DNA of 64,000 nt from Stenotrophomonas maltophilia (GCF_023518235.1 NZ_CP090423.1:3223001-3287000); one strand, 5' to 3'; shown: positions 1 to 17,330, numbered from the stretch's first letter. Numbers and translations are program-made. Notes: a model not told the origin generated them from the letters alone.

Positions 1-404
1 TTTTCGCGCGGGAAGCCGCTGCGTTTGAGATCGCGGCCGAGCCGGCGCCGCAGCCTGGGCAACGCTTCGCCAAAAGCGATCACCCGGTCGAACTTGCCGG
101 CGTCGCGTACCGCGGCCCAGTCAGCGTGGTAGCGATACTGCTTGCGCCCACGCGCGTCGCGGCCGGTGGCCTGCAGATGGCCATTGGCCTGTGCACAGAT
201 CCACACCGCGGTGTAGGCCGGTGGAATGGCCAGCGCACGGATCCGCTGCAGGGTGGCGGCATCGCGCACGGCACGCCCATCGGCATCGCGGTAGGCAAAG
301 CCCTTGCCGGCGCGGCGGCGGCTGAGACCGGGCTGGGTGTCATCGACATAGCGCAGGCCGGCGGCGCGCGCGGCCTGTTGTTCGGGGGTGGGGGGCGTTG
401 CCAT
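1..404 (-). CDS. DNA topoisomerase IB, N-terminal part (runs off the left edge)
   Basis: Reading the minus strand from an ATG at 404 gives an open frame to the window edge (about 134 residues). It begins MATPPTPEQQAARAAGLRYV and contains IPPAYTAVWIC and ATGRDARGRKQYRYHADW, the conserved N-terminal signature of the eukaryote-like (poxvirus-like) type IB topoisomerases found in Xanthomonadaceae and Deinococcus. This enzyme family relaxes supercoils through a 3'-phosphotyrosyl intermediate. The catalytic tyrosine and most active-site residues lie outside the window, so activity cannot be judged. No strong ribosome-binding site precedes the ATG. In-frame upstream codons exist, but this start fits the usual short N-terminus. 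It is divergent from the I78 lipoprotein. Confidence 0.85.
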   Translation of the reverse strand, partial: MATPPTPEQQAARAAGLRYVDDTQPGLSRRRAGKGFAYRDADGRAVRDAATLQRIRALAIPPAYTAVWICAQANGHLQATGRDARGRKQYRYHADWAAVRDAGKFDRVIAFGEALPRLRRRLGRDLKRSGFPRE

Positions 405-513
405 ATCGGCCAGTGTCGCGGCTGCGGCGCAGTGATCCTGTCGATAACACAAGACAAACACGTGAGGGCCGGATCGCCGCTATGCTCGGGCTTTCACAAG
501 CCCTTCCGGAGTC

Positions 514-906
514 ATGATGTCGTTCCCGATTCGCGCCCGTTCGCTCTCCGCCCTGTTGCTGCCGGCCGTGCTGGCCCTGACCGCCTGCCAGGCGCCGGCG
601 CTGGATGAACAGGATTCGGCCACGGCCCATGCGCAGCAGGCCGCCGAGGCCGCCAAGGCCCCCGCCGACGAAGCGGGCAAGGCCACCGAGGCACCGCCGG
701 TCGGCAGCTGCGACGCCAGCCAGGTGCAGAGCCTGGTCGGCCAGGCCTACACCGATGCGCTGGGCAAGCAGGCCCAGGAAGATGCCGGCGCCAGCCAGGT
801 ACGCGTGCTCAAGCCCAACGATGTGGCCACGATGGAGTTCCTGGGCGACCGCCTGAACATCGAAGTGGACGCCAAGGACCAGGTCAGCGGCGTGCGCTGC
901 GGCTGA
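514..906 (+). CDS. Peptidase inhibitor I78 family lipoprotein
   Basis: 130 residues. A signal sequence ends in the lipobox LTAC (Cys about 25), so the mature protein is probably lipid-anchored. An Ala/Glu-rich linker follows. The C-terminal half, from the Cys at about 68, has the I78 pattern: a VQSLVGQ segment, VRVLKPNDVATMEFLGDRLN, an acidic Val-Asp segment, and a terminal CG whose Cys can pair with the first one. Known I78 members inhibit serine peptidases; here that is inferred from family membership only. GGAG sits just upstream, and two consecutive ATG codons (514, 517) are both usable. A hairpin terminator follows at 917. Confidence 0.85.
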   Translation: MMSFPIRARSLSALLLPAVLALTACQAPALDEQDSATAHAQQAAEAAKAPADEAGKATEAPPVGSCDASQVQSLVGQAYTDALGKQAQEDAGASQVRVLKPNDVATMEFLGDRLNIEVDAKDQVSGVRCG

Positions 907-916
907 GTTCGACCCC

Positions 917-943
917 GCGCCGGCACAGGGTTGCCGGCGCTTT
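917..943 (+). terminator. Hairpin terminator after the I78 lipoprotein
   Basis: Inverted 8-bp arms GCGCCGGC and GCCGGCGC separated by 8 nt and followed by TTT. It lies 11 bp after the stop codon of the I78 gene and separates it from gltB. Confidence 0.6.
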
Positions 944-945
944 CC

Positions 946-983
946 GTTGCACCTGCAACCGTGTATTGCGGCGTTGCAGCAAC
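946..983. promoter_or_regulatory. GTTGC/GCAAC palindromes upstream of gltB
   Basis: GTTGC-ACCT-GCAAC at 946-959 and GTTGC-A-GCAAC at 973-983 lie 100-135 bp before the gltB start. The same half-sites recur in the lrp-phhA intergenic region (40048-40125). In E. coli gltBD is a classic Lrp target, so an Lrp-type operator is a reasonable inference, not a demonstrated site. Confidence 0.35.
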
Positions 984-1081
984 CTGTGATCTAGTCGAGG
1001 CATCCGGTGGCCTCACGATGCGCTCCAGGGATTGGGCGGGCTTGAGTGTCCCCGTTCAATTCTTCCCGCATCGAGGTAGAG

Positions 1082-9476
<8,395 letters not shown>

Positions 9477-9643
9477 GGTGGATGACCTCGTTTCGCGGGC
9501 AGGAACCACGGCCGCGCAGCGCTACCGCTGTCCTTCACGCTAGCGAGGTGACGTCCAACCGCAATGGGAAACGTTGCAAATGCATCCGCATCGGCGGATA
9601 GCGACATAAACTGCCGCTTCTACCCGTATCTGCGGAGCATTCG

Positions 9644-10513
9644 ATGCGTATCGGCCTGGCCGCCAACCGTCTCCATCACCACGATGCGCGCGCGGCGCTG
9701 TTCCGCTGGCTGCATGCCAGCGAGGCCGGCCTGCGCGAACTGGGGGTCAGCCTGCATGCGGTCGGGCGGACCCATGACGCGATCCAGCGGCAGGGTTTCC
9801 TGGACGGCTACGCCGGTCTGAGGCGCTATCCCTACGGTCGCGACGGCGGCCTGATGAAGCTGGTGGCCGAAGTGGTGGGCATGGGCCCGGAACGAACCCT
9901 GGGTGGCGCGATCTACCTGATCGACCCGGTCGATCCCTCGTCGGTGTTCCCGGAAGCGACCGCCCTCAAGCGGCAGTGCGTGATCCACGGCAAGCCGTTC
10001 ATTTCGACCGTGGCCACCGCGCGCGACTGGGTGGAGGTGGAACGCATCCATGCCGGTCTGCCGGCCGATGCCGGCGCCGACGACCTGCATGCGTTCCAGG
10101 CACAGACGCTGGCGCTGATCGCCCATGATGCGATGAAGCCGGCGATGCTGGCCTTTGCCGACGAACACTTCGATGTGCTGGCGCGGTTCGGCGAGCGCGT
10201 GGCCACCGGCACCACCGGCCAGCGCTTGAACGAGCTGGCCTGGAGCCGCGGCTGGCCCCGCGATACGCCCTGGGTGACGCGCTACCAGAGTGGCCCGATG
10301 GGCGGCGATGCGCAGATCGCCGACCGGGTGCTGGAAGGTCGCTGCCAGCGCGCGATCTTCTTCGAGGATCCGCATGTGGCGCGCCAGCACGAAGCCGATA
10401 TCCAGCTGCTGGAGCGCGCGGTGACCACGGTGACCGACCAGGCGGTGTGCATCACCGCACCCCAGGTGGCCGCCCGTTGGGCGACCGCAGCCGCAAAGCG
10501 CGCGAACCCGTAA
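9644..10513 (+). CDS. mgsA: Methylglyoxal synthase with a second, degenerate N-terminal MGS-like domain
   Basis: 289 residues, about twice the 152 of E. coli MgsA. Residues about 155-283 are a full MGS domain (dihydroxyacetone phosphate to methylglyoxal and phosphate): IAHDAMK, VATGTTGQ, SGPMGGDAQ with the catalytic Asp at 222, and FFEDPHVARQHEADIQ. Residues 1-130 align to the same fold: IGLAANR for IAHD, RYPYGRDGGL for RYQSGPMGGD, GAIYLIDPVDPSS for RAIFFEDPHVARQ, and a PFISTVATA strand near the end. They lack the His-Asp and GPMGGD residues, so this copy is probably not catalytic. GGAG lies 7 nt before the ATG. The function of the second domain is unknown; a regulatory or structural role is a guess. 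Confidence 0.85.
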   Translation: MRIGLAANRLHHHDARAALFRWLHASEAGLRELGVSLHAVGRTHDAIQRQGFLDGYAGLRRYPYGRDGGLMKLVAEVVGMGPERTLGGAIYLIDPVDPSSVFPEATALKRQCVIHGKPFISTVATARDWVEVERIHAGLPADAGADDLHAFQAQTLALIAHDAMKPAMLAFADEHFDVLARFGERVATGTTGQRLNELAWSRGWPRDTPWVTRYQSGPMGGDAQIADRVLEGRCQRAIFFEDPHVARQHEADIQLLERAVTTVTDQAVCITAPQVAARWATAAAKRANP

Positions 10514-10533
10514 AGCTGGCGCAACATGGCCTT

Positions 10534-10601
10534 GTAGCGTCGAGCTTGCTCGACGAGACACGGACCCGGAACCCACCGCCGTCGAGCAAGCTCGACGCTA
10601 C
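10534..10601. repeat. Inverted pair of SMAG-type repeats (GTAGCGTCGAGC class)
   Basis: GTAGCGTCGAGCTTGCTCG on the plus strand is followed 25 nt later by its reverse complement ending CGACGCTAC. The right copy supplies the TAG stop of the ygjP-like gene. The pair is bracketed by a 20/21-nt direct repeat (10514-10534 and 10605-10625). Confidence 0.8.
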
Positions 10602-11377
10602 AGCAGCTGGCGCAGCATGGCCTTGAGGCGCCGGCCTTCGCGTTGGAAGTAGTCGCGCTGTTCGCGCCAGGCGGGGAAGCGCTGTTCCACTTCGTGCCAG
10701 AACGCGGGCGAGTGATTGGGCTGGATCAGGTGGCAGAGTTCGTGCACCAGCACGTACTCGAAGGCCCGCGGGCTGCCCAGCACCAGGGCCAGATCCAACG
10801 CCATGCTGCCATCGGGCGCCAGCGACCCCCATTGCGAAGACATCACCTTCAGCCGCAGCCGGCTGGGCGCGCGCGGCAGGCCCGGCAGGTACTTCGGCAG
10901 CCAGCGGCCGACATCGGCGCGGGTCTGTGCTTCGTAGAACTCGCGCAGCAGGCGGCGCAGGGTGGCATCGCCGCCACGCGCCGGCCATTGCACGCAGGCG
11001 CCGTGTTCGTCGATCTCCAGCCGTACGAAGCGGCCCTCCTGCCAGCGCAGCGGCAGCAGCTCGCCACGCAGGGGCAGCACGCCCTCCACGCCCGGCTGCA
11101 GCGCCGCAGGCAGGTCCTGGCCCTGGTACTGGCGCAGTTGCACGGCCAGCCAGTCGCGGTGCTGTTCCAGGAAGCGTTCGCCCATCACCAGGCTTGCCCG
11201 CGGCGGCAAGGTCAACCGCGCGCCGCGCTCGTCCACGCTCAGCTTGATCCGCCGCGCACGCGGGTCACGCACGCGCAGCACTTCGATCTCGGCATCCTCC
11301 AGCCGCAGGCGGACGGTGTCGCGCTGCACGGTGGCGGGCGGGGTCGGGCTGATCAGGCGGCGCAGCAGGCGGCTCAT
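10598..11377 (-). CDS. YgjP-like zinc metallopeptidase (M48-related, DUF45)
   Basis: 259 residues. The motif HELCHLIQPNHSPAFWHEV (about 205-223) gives the HExxH zinc site plus the distal His typical of the YgjP/WLM family. The N-terminal half is the usual beta-rich region (LRLEDAEIEVLRVRDPRARR). Substrate is unknown; family members are predicted cytosolic metal-dependent hydrolases. The C-terminus RLKAMLRQLL ends with a TAG provided by a GTAG repeat, and a near copy of the last coding bases lies beyond the repeat pair, suggesting the original gene end was displaced. Confidence 0.85.
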   Translation of the reverse strand: MSRLLRRLISPTPPATVQRDTVRLRLEDAEIEVLRVRDPRARRIKLSVDERGARLTLPPRASLVMGERFLEQHRDWLAVQLRQYQGQDLPAALQPGVEGVLPLRGELLPLRWQEGRFVRLEIDEHGACVQWPARGGDATLRRLLREFYEAQTRADVGRWLPKYLPGLPRAPSRLRLKVMSSQWGSLAPDGSMALDLALVLGSPRAFEYVLVHELCHLIQPNHSPAFWHEVEQRFPAWREQRDYFQREGRRLKAMLRQLL

Positions 11378-11436
11378 GCGCCCAGCATAGCGCCGCTTCG
11401 GGCCGCCGGATGACCGGCGGCCGCCGGGTTGCCTGT

Positions 11437-12342
11437 TCAGTCAGCCTTGCTGAGCTTGAAGGCCTCTTCCAGCAACAGGAACAGGCGGCGGATCTCGGCG
11501 CTCTGCAGGGCGAAGCGGGCGTCGAACTCGGCGCGGCGGCCATCTTCGTCGGCGTGCTCCAGCTGGTCCAGGGCACCGTCGAGGAACTTCAGCTTGCGCA
11601 CGATCAGGTCGTCGCCGATCACGAACGACAGGTTGTCCTCGAAGATCAGTGCCAGCTTGGTCACCTGCTTGCCGGCGTCCAGGTGCTTGTCGATCTCGTC
11701 GCAGCGCAGCTCCTGGTGCTGGCACTTGACCACCGCACCGCCCTCCACCGGGTCCTTCATCTCGCACTCTTCGCCCAGGCTCAGCCCGGTCGGCAGCGGC
11801 TCGCCGGCGATCCAGCCGGTCAGGATCGAGCGCGGCGCGACTTCGGCATTCAGCGGCATGGCCGGGAAGCTGCCGAGCAGGCCGCGGATGTCGGACATGA
11901 AGTACTCACCGGTCTTGCGGCTGGAGGTATCCACCGCCACGTAGCCGTGCTGCAGGTCGATGAAGGCGTCGTTGCGCGAGGATTTCACGAAGGCGCGCGG
12001 CAGCAGTTCATGCAGCAGGTCGTCCTTCATGCGCTTGCGTTCGCGGCCACCGGGACGGCGGCCTTCCTTCTCCTCGATCTCCTCCAGCTTGCGCTCGAGC
12101 AGATCGTTGACCACCGCCGCCGGCAGGATCTTGTCCTCGCCGCCCACGGTCAGCCACAGGTGCTCGGCAATGCGATGGGACAGCAGTTCCTTCTCCTCGC
12201 GGCCGAACGGCGAGATGAAGCCGCGCGAGTTCATTTCCAGCGCGCCGACCGGCTTGAGCAGGGCGTGCGGCAGCAGGGTGTCGACTTCGGAAAAATCAGT
12301 GGCGGTCGGGAAACGGAAGAACGTCAGGTTGCGAAAGAACAT
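11437..12342 (-). CDS. rdgC: Recombination-associated protein RdgC
   Basis: 301 residues, the usual RdgC length, beginning MFFRNLTFFRFPTATDF. Characteristic segments are MNSRGFISPFGRE, DDLLHELLPRAFVKSS and LTGWIAGEPLP. RdgC forms a ring-shaped dimer around DNA and limits RecA access; it is abundant and nucleoid-associated in other proteobacteria. It lies in the same direction as ttcA upstream (36 bp apart) and may share its transcript. Confidence 0.95.
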   Translation of the reverse strand: MFFRNLTFFRFPTATDFSEVDTLLPHALLKPVGALEMNSRGFISPFGREEKELLSHRIAEHLWLTVGGEDKILPAAVVNDLLERKLEEIEEKEGRRPGGRERKRMKDDLLHELLPRAFVKSSRNDAFIDLQHGYVAVDTSSRKTGEYFMSDIRGLLGSFPAMPLNAEVAPRSILTGWIAGEPLPTGLSLGEECEMKDPVEGGAVVKCQHQELRCDEIDKHLDAGKQVTKLALIFEDNLSFVIGDDLIVRKLKFLDGALDQLEHADEDGRRAEFDARFALQSAEIRRLFLLLEEAFKLSKAD

Positions 12343-12378
12343 GGAATTCCGGATGGCAAAGAGGAAGGGCGACCGACC

Positions 12379-13320
12379 TTAAGCGGTGGGCGTCTCGGGA
12401 TCTGCGTCGGCATCGGCCGGGGTACCGGCCAGCCAGGCATGGGCGTCGGGCAGCGGCGCGTCGTCGCGACGGCCAAGCGCCATGAAATCGAACAGGGTGG
12501 TATCGGCCAGCTGCGAGGGCCGGACCTCGCCCATGGCGCGCGCGATCTGCTCGATGCGGCCGGGGTGGTCCTTTTCCCACTGCTTGAGCATCTGGCCGAC
12601 CTGGCGGCGCTGCAGGTTCTCCTGGCTGCCGCACAGGTTGCAGGGAATGATCGGGAACTGGCGTGCCTGCGCGTATTCGACGATGTCGCTCTCGCGCACA
12701 TAGGCCAGCGGTCGGATCACCACGTGCTTGCCGTCATCACTGCGCAGCTTTGGCGGCATGCCCGACAGCTTGGCGTGGTGGAACAGGTTCATGAAGAACG
12801 TGGCCACCATGTCGTCGCGGTGATGGCCCAGCGCGATCTTGGTGAAACCGTGGGTTTCGGCGTAGTTGTACAGCGCGCCGCGACGCAGGCGCGAGCACAG
12901 CGAACACATCGTCTTGCCCTCCGGGATGACCCGGCTGACCACCGAATAGGTGTCCTGCTCGATGATGTGGTACGGCACGCCCAGACCGGCCAGGTACTGC
13001 GGCAGCACCTGCTCGGGGAAGTCCGGCTGCTTCTGGTCCAGGTTCACCGCCACCAGCTCGAACGGCACCGGCGCCTTCTTCTGCAGCTGCAGCAGCACGT
13101 CCAGCAGGGTGTAGCTGTCCTTGCCGCCGGACAGGCAGACCATCACCTTGTCGCCGGCCTCGATCATGCCGAAATCGGCAATCGCCTCGCCGACCTGGCG
13201 GCGCAGGCGCTTGGCCAGCTTGTGCTGCTCGCGCTCGGCCAGCCGCGGATCGCGGGCGGCGCGCGGCAGGGAACGCGGCAGGGGATCGGGAAGGGAAATC
13301 ACGGCACTCATGGGTTCCAT
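12379..13320 (-). CDS. ttcA: tRNA 2-thiocytidine(32) synthetase TtcA
   Basis: 313 residues. The PP-loop SGGKDS (about 65-70) binds ATP. Cys pairs in [10 protein letters not shown] and PCNLCG hold the 4Fe-4S cluster that carries the sulfur for s2C32 in t[21 protein letters not shown] is the TtcA family signature. The start is either MEPM at 13320 or the ATG at 13311; neither has a strong ribosome-binding site. Followed by rdgC. Confidence 0.95.
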   Translation of the reverse strand: MEPMSAVISLPDPLPRSLPRAARDPRLAEREQHKLAKRLRRQVGEAIADFGMIEAGDKVMVCLSGGKDSYTLLDVLLQLQKKAPVPFELVAVNLDQKQPDFPEQVLPQYLAGLGVPYHIIEQDTYSVVSRVIPEGKTMCSLCSRLRRGALYNYAETHGFTKIALGHHRDDMVATFFMNLFHHAKLSGMPPKLRSDDGKHVVIRPLAYVRESDIVEYAQARQFPIIPCNLCGSQENLQRRQVGQMLKQWEKDHPGRIEQIARAMGEVRPSQLADTTLFDFMALGRRDDAPLPDAHAWLAGTPADADADPETPTA

Positions 13321-13402
13321 TCTAACGGCTCGGAGCCGCCCCGGCCGGGGGTCGGGATTCCCCTCTCCCGGCAGTCATCATCGCTGTGTATGCTCGGAGG
13401 CT

Positions 13403-13606
13403 GTGGATACCTACAGCCCCGCCGAGATCGTCCAACGCCTCGCCGCCCTGCGCGCCGAGCATCGCCTGCTGGATGAACAGATCACCCGCATGGCGGCCAA
13501 CGGCGAGGACGAACTGGAATCCAAGCGCCTGAAGCGGCGCAAGCTGCAGTTGAAGGACTGCATCGCCAAGCTGGAAAGCCTGCAGATTCCGGACGAACCG
13601 GCCTGA
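13403..13606 (+). CDS. YdcH-like small coiled-coil protein (DUF465)
   Basis: 67 residues from a GTG at 13403. The sequence (VDTYSPAEIVQRLAALRAEH, then an acidic-basic helix with KRLKRRKLQLKDCIAKLE) matches the YdcH/DUF465 family of short helical-hairpin proteins. No function is established. A GGAGG sits only 2 nt before the GTG, which is close, but upstream in-frame codons offer no better start. The gene is divergent from ttcA. Confidence 0.75.
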   Translation: MDTYSPAEIVQRLAALRAEHRLLDEQITRMAANGEDELESKRLKRRKLQLKDCIAKLESLQIPDEPA

Positions 13607-13615
13607 GCGGTGGCC

Positions 13616-13667
13616 GATCCACGCATGGCGTGGATCTACGGCTTCGCCGGGCATGGCCCGGCGCTAC
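13616..13667 (-). repeat. Two tandem GTAG-type hairpin repeats
   Basis: On the minus strand a GTAGATCCACGCCATGCGTG unit (13616-13639) and a GTAGCGCCGGGCCATGCCCG unit (13645-13667) lie head to tail in the spacer between the convergent ydcH-like gene and plsB. Confidence 0.65.
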
Positions 13668-13669
13668 CT

Positions 13670-16306
13670 TCAATCCTGCGGTGCCGCCTCGTCCGGGCGG
13701 GCCGCTTCCGGGCTGACCCGTTCGATGGTGTGGCGCAGCTCGCGGCCGAGGATGAACTTGGCGTCCTTGGCCCAGGCATCCAGCCGCTCGTCGAACAGCA
13801 GCTTGCTGTTCTCGTCCGGCCAGACCAGGCGCAGCTCGCGCAGCTTCTGGATGAAGCCGCGGAACAGGGTACGGTCGAAGAACTCCGGCGCGGCCGGCGC
13901 ATAGAGCAGGCTCAGGCGCTGCGCCGCCTGCTGGCACAGGCTTTCCAGCTCGGCCGCACCGAGCACGCCCGGGCCGTTCTTCACCAGCACCGAGATCGCG
14001 ATGTAGTAGCGCTCGAACGCCTGCTGCAGCGAATGGCCGATCGCACGCAGGCGGAACACCTCGTCGGTCTGGCCGGTGTTGCGCGCCAGGATGCCGCCGT
14101 CGTCATCGTTGACGTTCTGCAGCAGGCCCTCGCGCACGAACACGTTGATGGTCTGGTCGATGCGCTGGGCGAACTCATCCTCGCTCCACGGCAGGAACAG
14201 CTCGGCCTGCAGGAACGGGTAGACCGTGCGGCCCAGCTGGACCAGGCCGGTGCGGCTCATGCGGCGGTTGTTCTGGAAGCAGCAGGCCACCCACGACGAG
14301 GCGGTGAACAGGTGGATGACGTTGTTGCGGAAGTAGCTCAGCAGCACCGCGGTATCGCCGCTTACACTCAGCACGTCGCCCAGCGGGTGCTTGATGCGGG
14401 TGAGGACGTTGATCTCCTCGGCGTGGGCGATGATCCGCTCCGGCGAATGCGGGGTGACCGTCACCCGGTCCGAGTACGGCATCTCGACCAGCAGCGTCTT
14501 GCACAGCTCGATCTGCGCGATCAGGTCGGCCTCGCCCATCGCATGCTTCGGCGTGGACAGCAGCGCCAGGGCCAGCAGGTTGATCGGGTTGACGTCGGCG
14601 GCTGCGTTGACGCGCACCTGGATGCGCTCGGCCAGCGTATCGACGGTGGTCGACAGCCAGGCCGGCTTCTCGTCTTCCGATACGGCCTCGCCCTTCCACT
14701 CCGGCGCTTTCTCGGCCAGCACATCGTTCAGCGCGATCGGCTCGCCGAAGTTCACCACCACCTGGCCATAGTTCTGCTTGAGCACCTTGGGGATGCCCCA
14801 CAGCAGCGACCAGATCGATTCCTTTTCCTTCGGCCGGCCAGACAGTTCGTCCAGGTAGCTGCCGCCTTCCATCAGCTTCTCGTAGCCGATGTAGATGGGC
14901 TGGAACAGCACCGGCTTGCGCGGCTGGCGCAGGAACGCGCGCAGCGTCATCGAGATCATGCCGCCCTTGGGCTGCAGCAGTCGGCCGGTACGCGAGCGGC
15001 CACCTTCGACGAAATACTCCAGCGAATAGCCACCGGCCACCAGCTGCGCGACGTATTCGCTGAGCACGGCCGAGTACAGCGCGTTGCCGCGGATCGAGCG
15101 GCGGATGAAGAATGCACCGCCCTTGCGCAGCAGGGTGCCGACCACCGGCAGGTTCAGGTTGATGCCGGCCACGATGTGCGGCGGCACGATGCCACGGTCG
15201 TACAGCAGGTAGGACAGCAGCAGGTAGTCCATGTGGCTGCGGTGGCTGGGCACGTAGACCACTTCGTGGCCCGGCGCGGCGGCCTTGAACTTGTCCAGGT
15301 GGTGCACCAGCACGCCGGCGTAGATGCGGTTCCACACATGGCTGAGCATGAAACTGGCCGAACGCACCACCGGGCTGGAGTAGTCCGCGGCGATTTCCCA
15401 GGCGTAGGCGTGCGCCTTCTTCCAGGCATCGGCCGGCTTGGAGTTGTCACGCTTGGCCTGTGCGGCGATCGCCTCGCGCACCGGCTCGGCGGCCAGCACC
15501 TGGTCCACCAGCAGGCGCCGGGTCGACAGATCCGGGCCGATCACCGATTCACGGATGCGGCGGAAGTGGGTGCGCAGCACACGCTGCAGCTTGCGCACCG
15601 TGCGCTCCGGCTCCAGGCCTTCGTCCACGGTGCTGCGCAGCGAGATCGGCGGGGCGAAACGGACGATGGTGCTGCGCCCGTTCAGCAGCAGCCCCAGCAG
15701 ACGGCGGAAGCGGCCCACCAATGCCCAGTTTTCCGAGAACAGCACCGCGAACCAGCCGCTCTGCTTGTCTGGCGCGCGGCCGACGAAGATCGATACCGGG
15801 ACCAGATGCACGTCCAGGTCATCGCGCACGCGGTGCGCCTGCAGGACCTTGGCCAGCGAATCGGAGTGGGTCTTGGCACCGCGCTGCTCGGGAATGAGCG
15901 AGTTGCTGGAGCTGCGCCTCGACAGCGCCAGGTAGGCGCGCTTGCGGCCGGTGGGGTCACCGGCCAGCGGTACCAGCGGCGACGGCAGGCCGGCCTGGCG
16001 GCAGGCCTTGTCCAGGATCAGCGCGTTGGACAGGCCGTAGTCTTCCAGCACGTACATGACCGGGCGGCCATCGTTGTACTGGCCCGGGTCTTCCGGCTCG
16101 ATCTTCAGCGACAGCCACGGTTCGACCAGGCGGCCAAGCAGCCTTGCCCACAGCGGGCGGCGCCCGGCCGACCGCGCGTGCACCGGCGGCGGTACCGGGT
16201 TGGGGCCGGTACCGGTCGAGGGGGACGCCGGCGCCGTATCGGCGGGCGTCGTCTGGGATTCTTCGCCGGGGAACGGCAGCGGGTTCTGTTTCGACATCGG
16301 CGCCAT
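13670..16306 (-). CDS. plsB: Glycerol-3-phosphate acyltransferase PlsB
   Basis: 878 residues (E. coli 807; the extra length is a Pro/Thr-rich N-terminus). It makes 1-acyl-glycerol-3-phosphate at the inner membrane, the first step of phospholipid synthesis. Acyltransferase motifs in order: VPSHRSHMDYLLLSYLL (the H-x4-D box at about 354), GGAFFIRRS, FVEGGRSRTGR, and a block IV region near VLFQPIYIGYEKLMEG. The start codon overlaps the stop of the upstream lipoprotein (TAATG), indicating translational coupling; an ATG 9 nt further in is also possible. Confidence 0.96.
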   Translation of the reverse strand: MAPMSKQNPLPFPGEESQTTPADTAPASPSTGTGPNPVPPPVHARSAGRRPLWARLLGRLVEPWLSLKIEPEDPGQYNDGRPVMYVLEDYGLSNALILDKACRQAGLPSPLVPLAGDPTGRKRAYLALSRRSSSNSLIPEQRGAKTHSDSLAKVLQAHRVRDDLDVHLVPVSIFVGRAPDKQSGWFAVLFSENWALVGRFRRLLGLLLNGRSTIVRFAPPISLRSTVDEGLEPERTVRKLQRVLRTHFRRIRESVIGPDLSTRRLLVDQVLAAEPVREAIAAQAKRDNSKPADAWKKAHAYAWEIAADYSSPVVRSASFMLSHVWNRIYAGVLVHHLDKFKAAAPGHEVVYVPSHRSHMDYLLLSYLLYDRGIVPPHIVAGINLNLPVVGTLLRKGGAFFIRRSIRGNALYSAVLSEYVAQLVAGGYSLEYFVEGGRSRTGRLLQPKGGMISMTLRAFLRQPRKPVLFQPIYIGYEKLMEGGSYLDELSGRPKEKESIWSLLWGIPKVLKQNYGQVVVNFGEPIALNDVLAEKAPEWKGEAVSEDEKPAWLSTTVDTLAERIQVRVNAAADVNPINLLALALLSTPKHAMGEADLIAQIELCKTLLVEMPYSDRVTVTPHSPERIIAHAEEINVLTRIKHPLGDVLSVSGDTAVLLSYFRNNVIHLFTASSWVACCFQNNRRMSRTGLVQLGRTVYPFLQAELFLPWSEDEFAQRIDQTINVFVREGLLQNVNDDDGGILARNTGQTDEVFRLRAIGHSLQQAFERYYIAISVLVKNGPGVLGAAELESLCQQAAQRLSLLYAPAAPEFFDRTLFRGFIQKLRELRLVWPDENSKLLFDERLDAWAKDAKFILGRELRHTIERVSPEAARPDEAAPQD

Positions 16307-17259
16307 TATGGCTTAGGCGGTGGCGTTGCCGCTTCCCCACCCTCGGCGGGGGCGTCGGCCGGCGCGGGCGCCGCGGCGGCACGGGCCGCATCGGCCTTGC
16401 GCAGCAAGGCATCGGTGTCGGCCAGGGTGCGGGTCAGGTACCAGTGGCCTTCGCGTCGGCTCAGCGGCAGCTGCAGGGTCATCTCGCGCCCGGCCAGGTC
16501 GTAGCGCAGGCGCACCAGCGCGTTGTCGCCCTCCACCGACAGCAGTTCGCCGCGTACGCTGCGCAGCGCATCGTCCACGCCCAGCCCGTAGCTGCCCAGT
16601 ACCGCCTTGAGGGTGTGGATGAACGGTGCCAGCTGCTGCAGGCTGCCTTCCATGCCGGCCGCCTGCAGGCCGGCCTCATCATCGAAACCGACCTTGCCGG
16701 CGGCGCCGACCAGGGCGGCGATGGTGCTGCGCGCGCGGGCACGGTCGCTGATCGGTGCGCCCTGTGCCCAGACCGCCAGGGTCTCGACCAGTGCGATGTA
16801 GTGGGCCTGTTGGCCAGGCGTGTAGCCCTTCTGGTGACGCAGGTACTGCACACCGAAGTTGCCCATCGACTGCGCGGCCTGGCGCACCGCGCTGGCCTGG
16901 CCGGCCAGCTGGCGGTCGAAGCTGCGCTGCAGCTCGGCGCTGGCGTCGGGCTTGCGCAGCGCGGCCAGCATCGGCAGCAGCTGATCGCCCAGCGGCAGCT
17001 CGGTCAGCGGCCACTGGCTGTGGCCGTCGGCCCAGGCCTGCTGCAGGCGCTGGTACTGGCCCGGCGGTACCGACAGCTTCGCGTAGCCGACCAGATCGTC
17101 TTCAGCCAGGCGCAGGGCCATGGCCTGCACCGCCGCCACCGGCTCGGCCGCCGGCCGGGCCGGGTCGGTGCCCGGTTCGCGGCACGCCACCACAGCCAGC
17201 AGCAACAGGGCTGCCAGCCCCCATCCACGCGCAGACCTTCCTCGCACCGCCACGCTCAT
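16306..17259 (-). CDS. Predicted lipoprotein of unknown function, coupled to plsB
   Basis: 317 residues from the ATG at 17259 (GGAG 9 nt upstream). The hydrophobic N-terminus ends in a lipobox-like VVAC (Cys about 26). The rest is helical and Ala/Gln-rich with no domain I recognise; the tail is Ala/Pro-rich. The last base of its stop is the first of the plsB start codon, so the two are probably made together. A role in envelope lipid supply would be only a guess from this position. Confidence 0.75.
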   Translation of the reverse strand: MSVAVRGRSARGWGLAALLLLAVVACREPGTDPARPAAEPVAAVQAMALRLAEDDLVGYAKLSVPPGQYQRLQQAWADGHSQWPLTELPLGDQLLPMLAALRKPDASAELQRSFDRQLAGQASAVRQAAQSMGNFGVQYLRHQKGYTPGQQAHYIALVETLAVWAQGAPISDRARARSTIAALVGAAGKVGFDDEAGLQAAGMEGSLQQLAPFIHTLKAVLGSYGLGVDDALRSVRGELLSVEGDNALVRLRYDLAGREMTLQLPLSRREGHWYLTRTLADTDALLRKADAARAAAAPAPADAPAEGGEAATPPPKP

Positions 17260-17330
17260 GCACTCGGACTCCCCGGACCGGTCCGCATCTTGCGGCCTGC
17301 GACGTGACAGCGGCAAGCCGGGCGGGCAAC

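Noticed and set aside
907..1081. GTG at 1046 as the gltB start
   Set aside because: It would add 12 residues before the conserved propeptide and has no Shine-Dalgarno, unlike the ATG at 1082.
13121..13402. An N-terminal extension of the YdcH-like protein
   Set aside because: The upstream codons are Arg/Ser-rich antisense of ttcA; the family protein starts at the GTG at 13403.
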